Below are positions 1 through 5,684 of a stretch of DNA of 6,102 nt, one piece after another. The position numbers and the translations under genes were made by a program. Source of the stretch: Bacteroidota bacterium (GTDB lineage Bacteria; Bacteroidota; Bacteroidia; Bacteroidales; Prolixibacteraceae); the NCBI GenBank assembly GCA_030706665.1, contig JAUZOB010000207.1, positions 1-6,102 of the forward strand, given 5' to 3'. How positions within the stretch are numbered: the first letter of the stretch is position 1; each line of letters begins with the position of its first letter. A model generated the notes under the pieces. It saw only the letters and a list, made by a program, of their open reading frames with translations, was not told the DNA's origin and did not search any database.

Positions 1-6
1 CTTAGC

Positions 7-43
7 TATTTTTATATCGCATTGTTAATGGGATATAAAAATA
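7..43. repeat. Long near-perfect inverted repeat (hairpin) beyond the operon A terminator
   Basis: Positions 7-18 are perfectly complementary to 32-43 (12 bp). After one G-G mismatch (19/31), CATT at 20-23 pairs with AATG at 27-30 across a GTT loop. This gives 16 base pairs in a 37-nt element. It is AT-rich and lies just beyond the terminator stem at 51-79. It could be a back-up terminator or processing hairpin for operon A, or an operator or end of a small mobile element belonging to the region left of the window. The symmetry is seen directly; the function is unknown. Confidence 0.7.
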
Positions 44-50
44 AAATGAA

Positions 51-79
51 AGCCGCAGTGAGATGTTTTCTCTGCGGCT
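51..79 (-). terminator. Rho-independent terminator of operon A (copy 1 of a triplicated hairpin)
   Basis: AGCCGCAG at 51-58 pairs perfectly with CTGCGGCT at 72-79. An extra AGA/TCT pairing (61-63 with 69-71) extends the stem inward. Read on the minus strand, the stem is followed by a T-rich run (TTTCATTTTATTTTT), as expected for an intrinsic terminator at the end of the aldo/keto reductase-flavodoxin operon. Related hairpins lie at 3022-3050 and 5717-5745. Confidence 0.85.
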
Positions 80-100
80 CAAAGATTTTTGCGGTAAAGC

Positions 101-171
101 TCAATTGCCAATTGAAAGGAGAATATCCCTACTGTCTTTTAAAAGCGGATGAGAGATGTGTGAAATGTTCT
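101..171 (-). pseudogene. Remnant of the 3' end of an AraC-family regulator gene
   Basis: The minus strand here matches the last roughly 23 codons of the intact AraC gene at 3072-3899. Codons reading HLSSAFKRQ, a stop, then GYSP line up with HFSSAFKKQYGYSP of the intact protein. The stop (TAG at 131-129) replaces the tyrosine codon TAC. A length change just upstream (KNISH lies in another frame) and one extra base before the final stop also break the frame. The fragment begins at the stop codon of the flavodoxin gene (172) and keeps the same 21-nt distance to the terminator hairpin as the intact gene. It is therefore a non-functional scar of a second AraC gene. Homology is judged by eye from nucleotide and codon alignment. 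Confidence 0.8.
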
Positions 172-696
172 TTAGTTCTTCTTCGTTTTTAGCCAGTTTG
201 CAACATCATTGCCTGCTCTGCCAACACTGTCGCCCCGAATCGACAAGCCAGACAGCACTTTTGCATTCGGACAATGTTCCCTGATATCACGTTCGCTATG
301 ACCCATTCCACTACCTTCATGTGTGCAATATGGAATAATAGTTTTTCCTGAAAAATCATACGACTCTAAAAACGTAAATACTGCCATCGGCATCGTTCCC
401 CACCAATTTGGATACCCGATATAAATCACATCATAAGAATCCATATCATCTACTGTTTCTGTAAGCTCAGGTCTGGCATTTTCCCTCTTTTCTTCCTGTG
501 CAACATTTGTTTTTTCTGTATAATCTTCCGGGTAAGATTCTACTGTTTCAATATGAAACATGTCGCTTCCAGTTAATTCCTGTATTTTCTTTGCTATTAC
601 TTCTGTATTTCCAATTGGCAGGTTTACAATACGACCTCCCACATAATTATATCCTTTGCGTGAAAAATATGCGATAAGACTTTTTGAATTTGTCAT
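172..696 (-). CDS. Flavodoxin family protein (Flavodoxin_4-like), cytoplasmic
   Basis: This 174-residue protein is a single flavodoxin-like domain expected to bind FMN and carry electrons or act in quinone/flavin redox reactions. The first strand and loop read IAYFSRKG near residues 8-15. The phosphate-binding GNTE motif follows only at 29-32, after an insertion of about 14 residues relative to the paralogue at 4903-5538. YPNWWG (95-100) and CTHEGSG (124-130) are typical flavin-contact motifs of this family. There is no signal peptide, so the product is cytosolic. It is the last gene of an operon, 37 nt after a DkgA-like aldo/keto reductase, and is followed by an AraC-gene remnant and a terminator. 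The ATG at 696 fits the family start. The electron partner is unknown. Confidence 0.9.
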   Translation of the reverse strand: MTNSKSLIAYFSRKGYNYVGGRIVNLPIGNTEVIAKKIQELTGSDMFHIETVESYPEDYTEKTNVAQEEKRENARPELTETVDDMDSYDVIYIGYPNWWGTMPMAVFTFLESYDFSGKTIIPYCTHEGSGMGHSERDIREHCPNAKVLSGLSIRGDSVGRAGNDVANWLKTKKN

Positions 697-733
697 TTCT
701 TTCTTCGTTCTAATTAATCATTTTTTATTCTAC

Positions 734-1588
734 CTACGAAATGTCATACTTGACAGTACCCAGCCATTTCACGATTTCCGGATCACGATGATCTAAGAAG
801 CAACTCGCTTTCGTGTCGAGCGTTACGATTGCCTCCATATCTTCAGTGCTTAATTCAAAATCGAAAATGTTGAAATTTTCGATCATTCTTTCCTTGTGAA
901 CTGATTTTGGAATAGCAACTACATCTCTTTGGGTTAACCATCGCAGAATGATCTGAGCAACGGATTTCTTGTATTTCCCTGCAATGGAAACCAGTAATTC
1001 ATTCTTGAAAATGTCATTTCTGCCTTCGGCAAATGGCCCCCAGGATTCAATCTGAACTTTGTTTTCCTGCAAGAATTTTGCAGTTTCAATTTGCTGACAG
1101 AAAGGATGTGTTTCAATCTGATTCACAGCAGGAGTAATTTCGTTATGGATCATCAAGTCCATTAATCGATCGGATTGGAAGTTGCTAACACCGATAGCCC
1201 TAATCTTGCCTTCCCGGTATAACTCTTCCATTGCCCTCCATGCACCATAAACATCGCCAAAGGGTTGATGAATCAGGTACAAATCAAGATAATCGAGTTG
1301 TAACTTTTTCAGCGACTTCCCGAAAGCCTTCTTTGCGCTTTCGTAACCAGCATCCTGAATCCAGAGTTTGGTGGTTATAAATAGTTCTTCTCTTGCCACA
1401 CCGCTTTTTTTGATTGCGTTACCTACTGCCTCTTCATTCATGTAGGCCGCTGCGGTATCAATCAGACGATAGCCGGTGTGTATGGCATTGAGGACACTTC
1501 TTTCACATTCCAGAGCATCAGGTACCTGATACACTCCGAATCCTAAAATGGGCATTTCTACGCCATTATTCAATATTACTTTTTGCAT
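734..1588 (-). CDS. Aldo/keto reductase, DkgA-like (AKR5-type), NADPH-dependent
   Basis: The 284-residue product has the size and order of a complete (beta/alpha)8 aldo/keto reductase, which reduces aldehydes and ketones with NADPH. The catalytic tetrad is visible as D44 and Y49 (in LIDTAAAYMNE), K74 (in ITTKLW) and H107 (in YLIHQPF). The GVSNF motif near 138-142 and the cofactor motif IPKS with downstream R and EN (around 227-238) are intact. Closest known relatives are 2,5-diketo-D-gluconate and methylglyoxal reductases such as E. coli DkgA, but substrate cannot be read from sequence. The ATG lies 3 nt after the upstream aldo/keto reductase stop, which implies co-transcription and probably coupled translation. 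The flavodoxin gene follows after 37 nt. Detoxification of reactive aldehydes is an inference from family and context. Confidence 0.93.
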   Translation of the reverse strand: MQKVILNNGVEMPILGFGVYQVPDALECERSVLNAIHTGYRLIDTAAAYMNEEAVGNAIKKSGVAREELFITTKLWIQDAGYESAKKAFGKSLKKLQLDYLDLYLIHQPFGDVYGAWRAMEELYREGKIRAIGVSNFQSDRLMDLMIHNEITPAVNQIETHPFCQQIETAKFLQENKVQIESWGPFAEGRNDIFKNELLVSIAGKYKKSVAQIILRWLTQRDVVAIPKSVHKERMIENFNIFDFELSTEDMEAIVTLDTKASCFLDHRDPEIVKWLGTVKYDIS

Positions 1589-1591
1589 AGT

Positions 1592-2593
1592 TTATTTTTT
1601 AACAAACTTATTTTCACGAGCACTGTAACGTGGCCCTATGTTTGGATATTTCCTGACAATTGCTTCAATATCTTCTAAATCTTTTGCTGTCAGCTCTATA
1701 TCAGCTGCACCCGCATTTTCTTCCAGGTACTTTCTTCGTTTTGTTCCGGGAATCGGAATAATATTGTCGCTCTGTGCCATTACCCATGCAATTGCGAACT
1801 GAGCTGGTGAGCAGTTTTTACTTTCAGCGAGTTCTGCAAATGCAGCTGACAGTTTCTGATTGTTGTCTAAGTATTCTCCCTGGTATCTTGGCAGATTCTT
1901 ACGAAAGTCGTTGGAAGCAAGAGAACTTACATCTAATTTATTGGTAATCAATCCACGACTTAATGGCGCAAATGGCACAAGAGTGATTCCTAACTCTTTG
2001 GTTAATGGTAAAATTGCATCTTCTACACCTCTGGTAAGTAAAGAGTATTCACTTTGCACTGCAGTGATCGGATGAACAGCATAGGCTCTTTTTAAATCTT
2101 CGGGAGTGCACTCACTTAAACCTAAGTAACGGACCTTGCCTTCTTTTACTAATTCAGCCATTGCTCCAACAGTTTCTTCAACCGGAACATTGGGATCAAC
2201 ACGGTGTGCATAGTAGAGATCAATTGTTTCAATCTTTAAACGCCGAAGACTGTCTTCTACTGCCTGTCGCATCCATTTGGGTGAAGCATCTACATAACTC
2301 TCGCCACCCACAAATACATCTCCTTCGTCACCTCTTATCCTGAATCCAAACTTTGTCGCAATAAAAATTTTATTGCGATTGGGAACCAACACTTTGGAAA
2401 TCAATTCTTCGTTTGCACCATTGCCATAAATATCAGCCGTATCCCAGAAGTTAATTCCGAGATCCAATGCATATTCTAATGTTGCAACACTTTCTGTGTC
2501 GTCTGCTTTACCATAGGCTGCACTCATTCCCATACATCCTAAACCTACTACTGATACTTTTTCTCCGGTTTTTGCTAATTCTTTATACTTCAT
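1592..2593 (-). CDS. Aldo/keto reductase, AKR13-like
   Basis: This complete 333-residue aldo/keto reductase begins with the family pattern VSVVGLGCMGMSAAYG (13-28). The tetrad residues are D51 and Y56 (NFWDTADIYGNG), K81 (IATKFG) and H130 (LYYAHRVDP). GLSECT near 158-163 corresponds to the substrate/cofactor loop, and IPGTKRRKYLEEN near 275-287 is the NADPH phosphate-binding segment. The extended length and these motifs fit the AKR13 group (oxidoreductases of broad aldehyde range) rather than the DkgA group of the neighbouring gene. It is the first gene of operon A, with about 90 nt of leader after a candidate promoter at 2692-2699. The stop is separated by only 3 nt from the next start. Physiological substrate unknown; carbonyl detoxification is inferred. 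Confidence 0.93.
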   Translation of the reverse strand: MKYKELAKTGEKVSVVGLGCMGMSAAYGKADDTESVATLEYALDLGINFWDTADIYGNGANEELISKVLVPNRNKIFIATKFGFRIRGDEGDVFVGGESYVDASPKWMRQAVEDSLRRLKIETIDLYYAHRVDPNVPVEETVGAMAELVKEGKVRYLGLSECTPEDLKRAYAVHPITAVQSEYSLLTRGVEDAILPLTKELGITLVPFAPLSRGLITNKLDVSSLASNDFRKNLPRYQGEYLDNNQKLSAAFAELAESKNCSPAQFAIAWVMAQSDNIIPIPGTKRRKYLEENAGAADIELTAKDLEDIEAIVRKYPNIGPRYSARENKFVKK

Positions 2594-2691
2594 GATAATA
2601 TGCCTTTATTTTTAAGTTTTATTAAGTGTGTCTTTTGTTTGCTATTTCACTTATACTCATAACTTAAATCCGCCTTTTATATAAATTTTTT

Positions 2692-2699
2692 CAAATTTA
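2692..2699 (-). promoter_or_regulatory. Candidate Bacteroidota -7 element for operon A
   Basis: On the minus strand this reads TAAATTTG, an exact match to the Bacteroidota -7 consensus TAnnTTTG. It would start transcription near 2685, about 90 nt before the first aldo/keto reductase. No TTTG -33 element lies at the usual 19-22 bp upstream; the nearest TTTG is 30 bp away. The promoter is either weak and activator-dependent, which would suit AraC control, or a chance match in AT-rich DNA. Confidence 0.35.
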
Positions 2700-2785
2700 T
2701 TTCCAGGTGATACCACTCCATTTAATGATCAAAATTTTTTAGGTGTTCTATTATCTTCAAAAATTGTGTCATCCCTTTCAAAGCG

Positions 2786-2872
2786 ATATGCTTTAAACTG
2801 CATAATGGTTAATACGGTTTTTCTTCTTGTTCGATTCGTAAACTTTCAATGCTATATTGCTTTAAATTGCAT
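2786..2872. repeat. Pair of near-identical direct repeats upstream of operon A
   Basis: The plus strand carries ATATGCTTTAAACTGCAT at 2786-2803 and ATATTGCTTTAAATTGCAT at 2854-2872. The start-to-start distance is 68 bp. The copies differ by one substitution and one inserted base, and each centres on the palindrome TTTAAA. The right copy overlaps the last codons of the MATE remnant (MQFKAI, then stop). The left copy reads MQFKAYR in the same sense, so the pair may be a small duplication of the transporter gene end. Alternatively they are regulator binding sites about 90-180 bp upstream of the candidate operon A start. Confidence 0.6.
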
Positions 2873-2992
2873 CCATTTTCCACTGATATACCTGTATATA
2901 AAAATGATTGACTTTACAATCCAGTCAATAAACATAGCCACCCATGTGCCGAACATTCCCGAAGTGGTTAGTTTTCTATTGCAAAAGTTCAT
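2852..2992 (-). pseudogene. C-terminal remnant of a MATE-family efflux transporter
   Basis: The minus strand has a short open frame (46 codons from ATG at 2992, TAG at 2854-2852). Its sequence runs LTTSGMFGTWVAMFIDWIVK and then SIIFIYRYISGKW. The pattern W-x-A-M-x-x-D-W-x-x-K/R-x-x-I-F-x-x-R-Y-x-S-G-K-W is what the last transmembrane helix and tail of MATE multidrug/sodium antiporters look like. MATE proteins are about 450 residues, so over 90 percent is missing. Homology stops near 2971-2992, where sequence belonging to the AraC terminator unit begins. No promoter or ribosome binding site is evident for this piece. I judge it a relic of a deletion; recognition is by eye from family knowledge. 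Confidence 0.65.
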
Positions 2993-3021
2993 CTGGTTAG
3001 ATGGGTACAAAGTAAAATGAA

Positions 3022-3050
3022 AGCCGCAGAGAAAGGTTTTCCCTGCGGCT
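3022..3050 (-). terminator. Rho-independent terminator of the AraC gene (copy 2)
   Basis: AGCCGCAG at 3022-3029 pairs perfectly with CTGCGGCT at 3043-3050 over a 13-nt loop, itself able to form a small GAAA/TTTC pairing. On the minus strand the stem is followed by TTTCATTTTACTTTG. It sits 21 nt after the AraC stop codon. Stem sequence and spacing are the same as at 51-79. Confidence 0.85.
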
Positions 3051-3071
3051 CATATATTTTTGTTGTGACGC

Positions 3072-3899
3072 TCAATTATTAGTGGAAGGAGAATATCCGT
3101 ACTGTTTTTTAAAGGCAGATGAAAAGTGTGATAAGTTTTTGAATCCTACTTCAATATATATGTCTGAAACTTTCTTGTGCTCATTTTGAATCTTGTCATA
3201 TGCAACTTTAAGTCTTTTCTCAATCAGCCATTTTTGCGGAGAGAGGAAACTTATCTTTTTAAAATCCCTTTTGAAAGTAGCAAGACTTCGTCCGGTGAAA
3301 TTAGCTATTTCTTCTACAGAAAGATCAAACATGTAATTCTTCTCCATAAAATCAAGAATATCTATTTTCCAGGGCTCAGTAAAGTCAAACAGAGCAGGAT
3401 AGAAACGTTTGTCTATGTTTAGTAAAGAGTAAACACCTTCCTGTAACTTTAATTTCATCAATTCTTTGGCTGGTTGAATTGTTGTGTCAAAATAAGGAAT
3501 CATCGATTGAAATAAACTGTCAATATCCGGGGTTTTGGGCAGTTTTATTACACTCTGTTTGTATTTTTCAGTTTTCAGGGATAGCTCTTGCTTTTCAATA
3601 GTCTGATAGAATTCTCTCAGAAAGTTGCGTTTGAAGTTCATGAAAATCCCTTTAAACTGGTCTTGCCCTTTGGGTTGCTTTGTCATGTTGACACGGTTGT
3701 CTCTTCGCAGAAACACACACTCCCCACTATGAACTTTTATTACTTTATTATCCTCCTCCAAAAGTATTTCACCGGAATAAACGTAGACAAGCATATGCTC
3801 TTTTATCATTTGCCGACAAATTCTTTCATCATTGAAATAATAACTAAAGAAGATGTCGTCATAATGAAATATTAATGCTTCTTTTTTTTCTGAACTCAT
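3072..3899 (-). CDS. AraC-family transcriptional regulator
   Basis: The 275-residue protein has an N-terminal sensing domain (about 1-165) with the cupin-like stretch LVYVYSGEILLEEDNKVIKV (38-57), then HSGECVFLRRD. Two helix-turn-helix motifs follow at the C-terminus, at about 193-213 (LSVEEIANFTGRSLATFKRDF) and about 243-268 (VSDIYIEVGFKNLSHFSSAF then KKQYGYSP). The second is the AraC signature region. The ExsA-like N-terminal layout suggests that a ligand or partner protein is sensed, but nothing identifies it. The gene follows the Fe-alcohol dehydrogenase remnant by 132 nt and lies at the end of the flavodoxin-flavin reductase group. It is the only intact regulator in the window, so control of both oxidoreductase groups is plausible, as YqhC controls yqhD-dkgA. 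The ATG at 3899 is preferred; an ATG 10 nt upstream is out of frame. Confidence 0.92.
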   Translation of the reverse strand: MSSEKKEALIFHYDDIFFSYYFNDERICRQMIKEHMLVYVYSGEILLEEDNKVIKVHSGECVFLRRDNRVNMTKQPKGQDQFKGIFMNFKRNFLREFYQTIEKQELSLKTEKYKQSVIKLPKTPDIDSLFQSMIPYFDTTIQPAKELMKLKLQEGVYSLLNIDKRFYPALFDFTEPWKIDILDFMEKNYMFDLSVEEIANFTGRSLATFKRDFKKISFLSPQKWLIEKRLKVAYDKIQNEHKKVSDIYIEVGFKNLSHFSSAFKKQYGYSPSTNN

Positions 3900-4031
3900 A
3901 TGGCATTTTTTTGATAAAGGTACTTCTCGTTTATCAGATCTTCAATATTACGAAATATAAAACTCTTGTTGCTGTTTTGGTATAGCAGAAGCAGTTCCTG
4001 TCTCTTGGATGGGCAGGAAGAGAAATGCAAA

Positions 4032-4234
4032 TTATAAAGCATTTTCAAGAATCTTCCGGCTTACTTTCAGGGTTATGTCCTGAGTTTCGGAGAGCGCTGT
4101 CAATCCATGAGCTTTTAACTGTTCAATCACAACGGAAATTTTATCGGCTGTTACGCCATATTCTGAAAGACGTGTCTTTACTCCAAGGCTTTCTGTTTGT
4201 TTATTTTTTATCGCTCATATTGAGAATACTTCTC
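4032..4234 (-). pseudogene. C-terminal remnant of an iron-containing alcohol dehydrogenase (YqhD-like)
   Basis: The minus strand encodes an uninterrupted 60-codon tail from 4214 to a TAA at 4034-4032. It contains LGVKTRLSEYGVTADKI followed by LKAHGLTALSETQDITLKVS and RKILENAL. This matches the C-terminal end of the YqhD/butanol dehydrogenase group of Fe-alcohol dehydrogenases, where LGV-x-T-x-LS-x-YG, EHG-x-T-x-LGE and DIT-x-x-VSR are recognisable. In that frame TGA codons stand at 4217 and further upstream. Another frame reads EKYSQYE (4234-4214), which may be the preceding segment after a frameshift. The family is about 385 residues long, so most of the gene, including the metal site, is gone. 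It lies between the flavin reductase and AraC genes in the same direction. YqhD reduces toxic aldehydes with NADPH in enterobacteria. Confidence 0.8.
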
Positions 4235-4248
4235 ACGTGTCACGTGAG
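4232..4248. repeat. 17-bp perfect palindrome made of a tandem TCACGTG duplication
   Basis: CTCACGTG (4232-4239) and CACGTGAG (4241-4248) are perfect inverted repeats around T4240. The same bases form a direct repeat of TCACGTG at 4233-4239 and 4240-4246. It sits at the broken upstream edge of the alcohol dehydrogenase remnant, so a 7-bp slippage duplication that caused a frameshift is one explanation. An operator is another. Confidence 0.6.
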
Positions 4249-4312
4249 CTTTTGTCTGATTTTCGCAACCATTTGATGTACTGGCAATACAAAAAGTAAG
4301 AAATTCATGCAA

Positions 4313-4852
4313 TTAAATGGTTGTTCCTAGCTGGTAGGCTTCTTTCATAGCAGGTTTGCTTTTTATATCTCCCATATTCCAGGCACCGGTTCCATAGATA
4401 ATGCCTCTTTCTTTAGCTCCTTCCAGGCAATAGGTAAATCCTCTGAATTCTTCAAGGGTTCTTCCCATCGCTTGCTTGCTTTCATCAGCTGCCGTTACGA
4501 TAAAATAAAAGTCCTTGTTGTTGATTTCAGTATAACGAGAACAAGTCCGGTCGATTAAAGTTTTCATTTGCCCATTCATTGTGTAGAAGTACACCGGAGT
4601 TGCCATTACAATTACATCTGCTGCGATCATTTTTTCCAGGACTTCTAGCATATCATCCTTTTGGGCACAGTCCTTACCTCTATTATAACAGGTTCCGCAT
4701 CCTGTACAATAGTTTATTTTCTTGTCTTTTAAGAAGATCTTTTCAATAAAGTGTCCGGCTGCTTGTGCTCCCTGGATTAACTGATCACACAGTAAATCGG
4801 AATTACCACCACGTCGGGGACTTGCAGACAATACTAATACTTTCTTACTCAT
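4313..4852 (-). CDS. NAD(P)H-dependent FMN reductase / iron-sulfur flavoprotein-like
   Basis: The protein has 179 residues from ATG 4852. It starts with KKVLVLSASPRRGGNSDLL, the flavin-phosphate loop of the NADPH-dependent FMN reductase fold. ATPVYFYTMNGQMKTLIDR (84-102) supplies the isoalloxazine-contact and dimer segment. Cysteines at 49, 52, 55 and 62 form CX2CX2CX6C, close to the compact [4Fe-4S] motif of archaeal iron-sulfur flavoproteins. A cluster is therefore possible, though many relatives keep only some of these cysteines. The open frame extends to a TTG at 4867. ATG 4852 is preferred because GAGGGA, a good ribosome binding site, lies just before it and the conserved domain starts right after it. 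It lies 50 nt downstream of the exported flavodoxin gene and likely shares its transcript. It could supply reduced flavin or reduce quinones or nitro compounds. Confidence 0.88.
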   Translation of the reverse strand: MSKKVLVLSASPRRGGNSDLLCDQLIQGAQAAGHFIEKIFLKDKKINYCTGCGTCYNRGKDCAQKDDMLEVLEKMIAADVIVMATPVYFYTMNGQMKTLIDRTCSRYTEINNKDFYFIVTAADESKQAMGRTLEEFRGFTYCLEGAKERGIIYGTGAWNMGDIKSKPAMKEAYQLGTTI

Positions 4853-4853
4853 T

Positions 4854-4864
4854 TGTATTTCCCT
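4854..4864 (-). promoter_or_regulatory. Ribosome binding site that decides the flavin reductase start
   Basis: On the minus strand GAGGGAAATACAA directly precedes ATG 4852. The GAGGG core is about 8 nt from this ATG, whereas the alternative TTG at 4867 overlaps the GAGGG itself. Purine-rich sites this clear are uncommon in Bacteroidota. Confidence 0.55.
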
Positions 4865-4902
4865 CAATATTTATAATTGCAGTTTGCTTTGCAAAACGAC
4901 AC

Positions 4903-5538
4903 CTATTTTGTGATTTTAATTTTATGCAGCCATTGAGAAACTTCATTTTGTGCCTTATGAACATCGCTCCCTCTAACGGCAAGACCATTAAGTATGGTTG
5001 ATTTCGGGCAAAGTTTTGATATCTCCTTTACACTTTGGCCCAGGCCGCTTCCTTCATGTGTACAAAAAGGCACAATGGTTTTTCCCGAAAAATCGTATGT
5101 CGATAAAAAGGTTCTGACCGGTGGGGGAATGGTTCCCCACCAATTAGGGTAACCTATGAAAACTACATCATACGATTTAATATTTTCAATTTTTGTTTTT
5201 AATACTGGTTTGTAATGAGCAGCCTGTTCTTCCTGTGCTTGTTTCACAACCGCATCGTAATCGTTGGGATACGGTTTTACAGGTTGAATTTCGAAAATAT
5301 CGCCACCTGCCTTTTTATGAATTTGATTGGCAATTTCACGAGTATTGCCACTATGAGAAAAATAAGCCACTAGAATTTTTTCATTTCCTGAAAGCGGGAG
5401 AGCTTTCTCCTTGCTTTTATTCCCCATATTCGACAGACTGTGTTCCTTAGAGATTGAATTTATTTGACCCTGCACACTTATAAAGGCAAGGAATACAGCA
5501 ATTATAGGTAGAGCAAAATATACCTTTTTCATATTCAT
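4903..5538 (-). CDS. Flavodoxin family protein with N-terminal signal/anchor segment
   Basis: The 211-residue protein begins MNMKK followed by a hydrophobic stretch (about 7-22, ending FLAFISVQGQ). This resembles a Sec signal peptide with possible cleavage after VQG, or an uncleaved anchor. There is no lipobox cysteine. A polar linker (about 25-53) leads to a complete flavodoxin domain: ILVAYFSHSGNTREIA (55-70, classical phosphate loop), IGYPNWWGT (128-136) and FCTHEGSGLG (158-167). It is paralogous to the flavodoxin at 172-696 but has the uninterrupted SHSGNT loop. If exported, it would work in the periplasm or at the outer face of the inner membrane, which needs flavin delivered there. It is the first gene of group B. 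The start at 5538 is chosen because it keeps the charged n-region; a second ATG two codons later is equally possible. Confidence 0.9.
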   Translation of the reverse strand: MNMKKVYFALPIIAVFLAFISVQGQINSISKEHSLSNMGNKSKEKALPLSGNEKILVAYFSHSGNTREIANQIHKKAGGDIFEIQPVKPYPNDYDAVVKQAQEEQAAHYKPVLKTKIENIKSYDVVFIGYPNWWGTIPPPVRTFLSTYDFSGKTIVPFCTHEGSGLGQSVKEISKLCPKSTILNGLAVRGSDVHKAQNEVSQWLHKIKITK

Positions 5539-5545
5539 GTGATGT

Positions 5546-5611
5546 TATGTTTATTAATTGAGCTTTTCTGTAAATTTCACATCAATCGCTCCTTGTATAT
5601 TTATTAATTGA
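5546..5611. repeat. 16-bp direct repeats spaced 50 bp, in front of the exported flavodoxin gene
   Basis: TATGTTTATTAATTGA at 5546-5561 recurs as TATATTTATTAATTGA at 5596-5611, with one mismatch. The offset is exactly 50 bp, close to five helical turns. The near copy ends 8 nt upstream of the flavodoxin start. AraC-type regulators often use direct repeats, so these are candidate operators. AT-rich chance similarity remains possible. Confidence 0.55.
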
Positions 5612-5684
5612 TAAACCAAAAATGGACGTTGCTTCGCTTTGGAATACTTATACCATAAAGAAGTCTTTAAAGTTATACTGAAAT

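Noticed and set aside
2766..3020. 84-codon plus-strand open frame
   Set aside because: It runs antisense over the MATE remnant and the direct repeats, has no promoter or recognisable domain, and is explained by low stop density in AT-rich relic DNA.
3915..3946. Possible promoter for the AraC gene (ATTG, 20 bp, TACCTTTA on the minus strand)
   Set aside because: Both boxes deviate from consensus, and the predicted start would leave only about 9 nt of leader. Too weak to list as a feature.
4025..4276. 83-codon plus-strand open frame
   Set aside because: It is antisense to the Fe-alcohol dehydrogenase tail, whose minus-strand frame shows clear family motifs; the plus-strand reading has none.
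4853..4867. Upstream TTG start for the flavin reductase
   Set aside because: The TTG overlaps the GAGGGA ribosome binding site of the ATG at 4852, and the five extra residues add nothing to the conserved domain.
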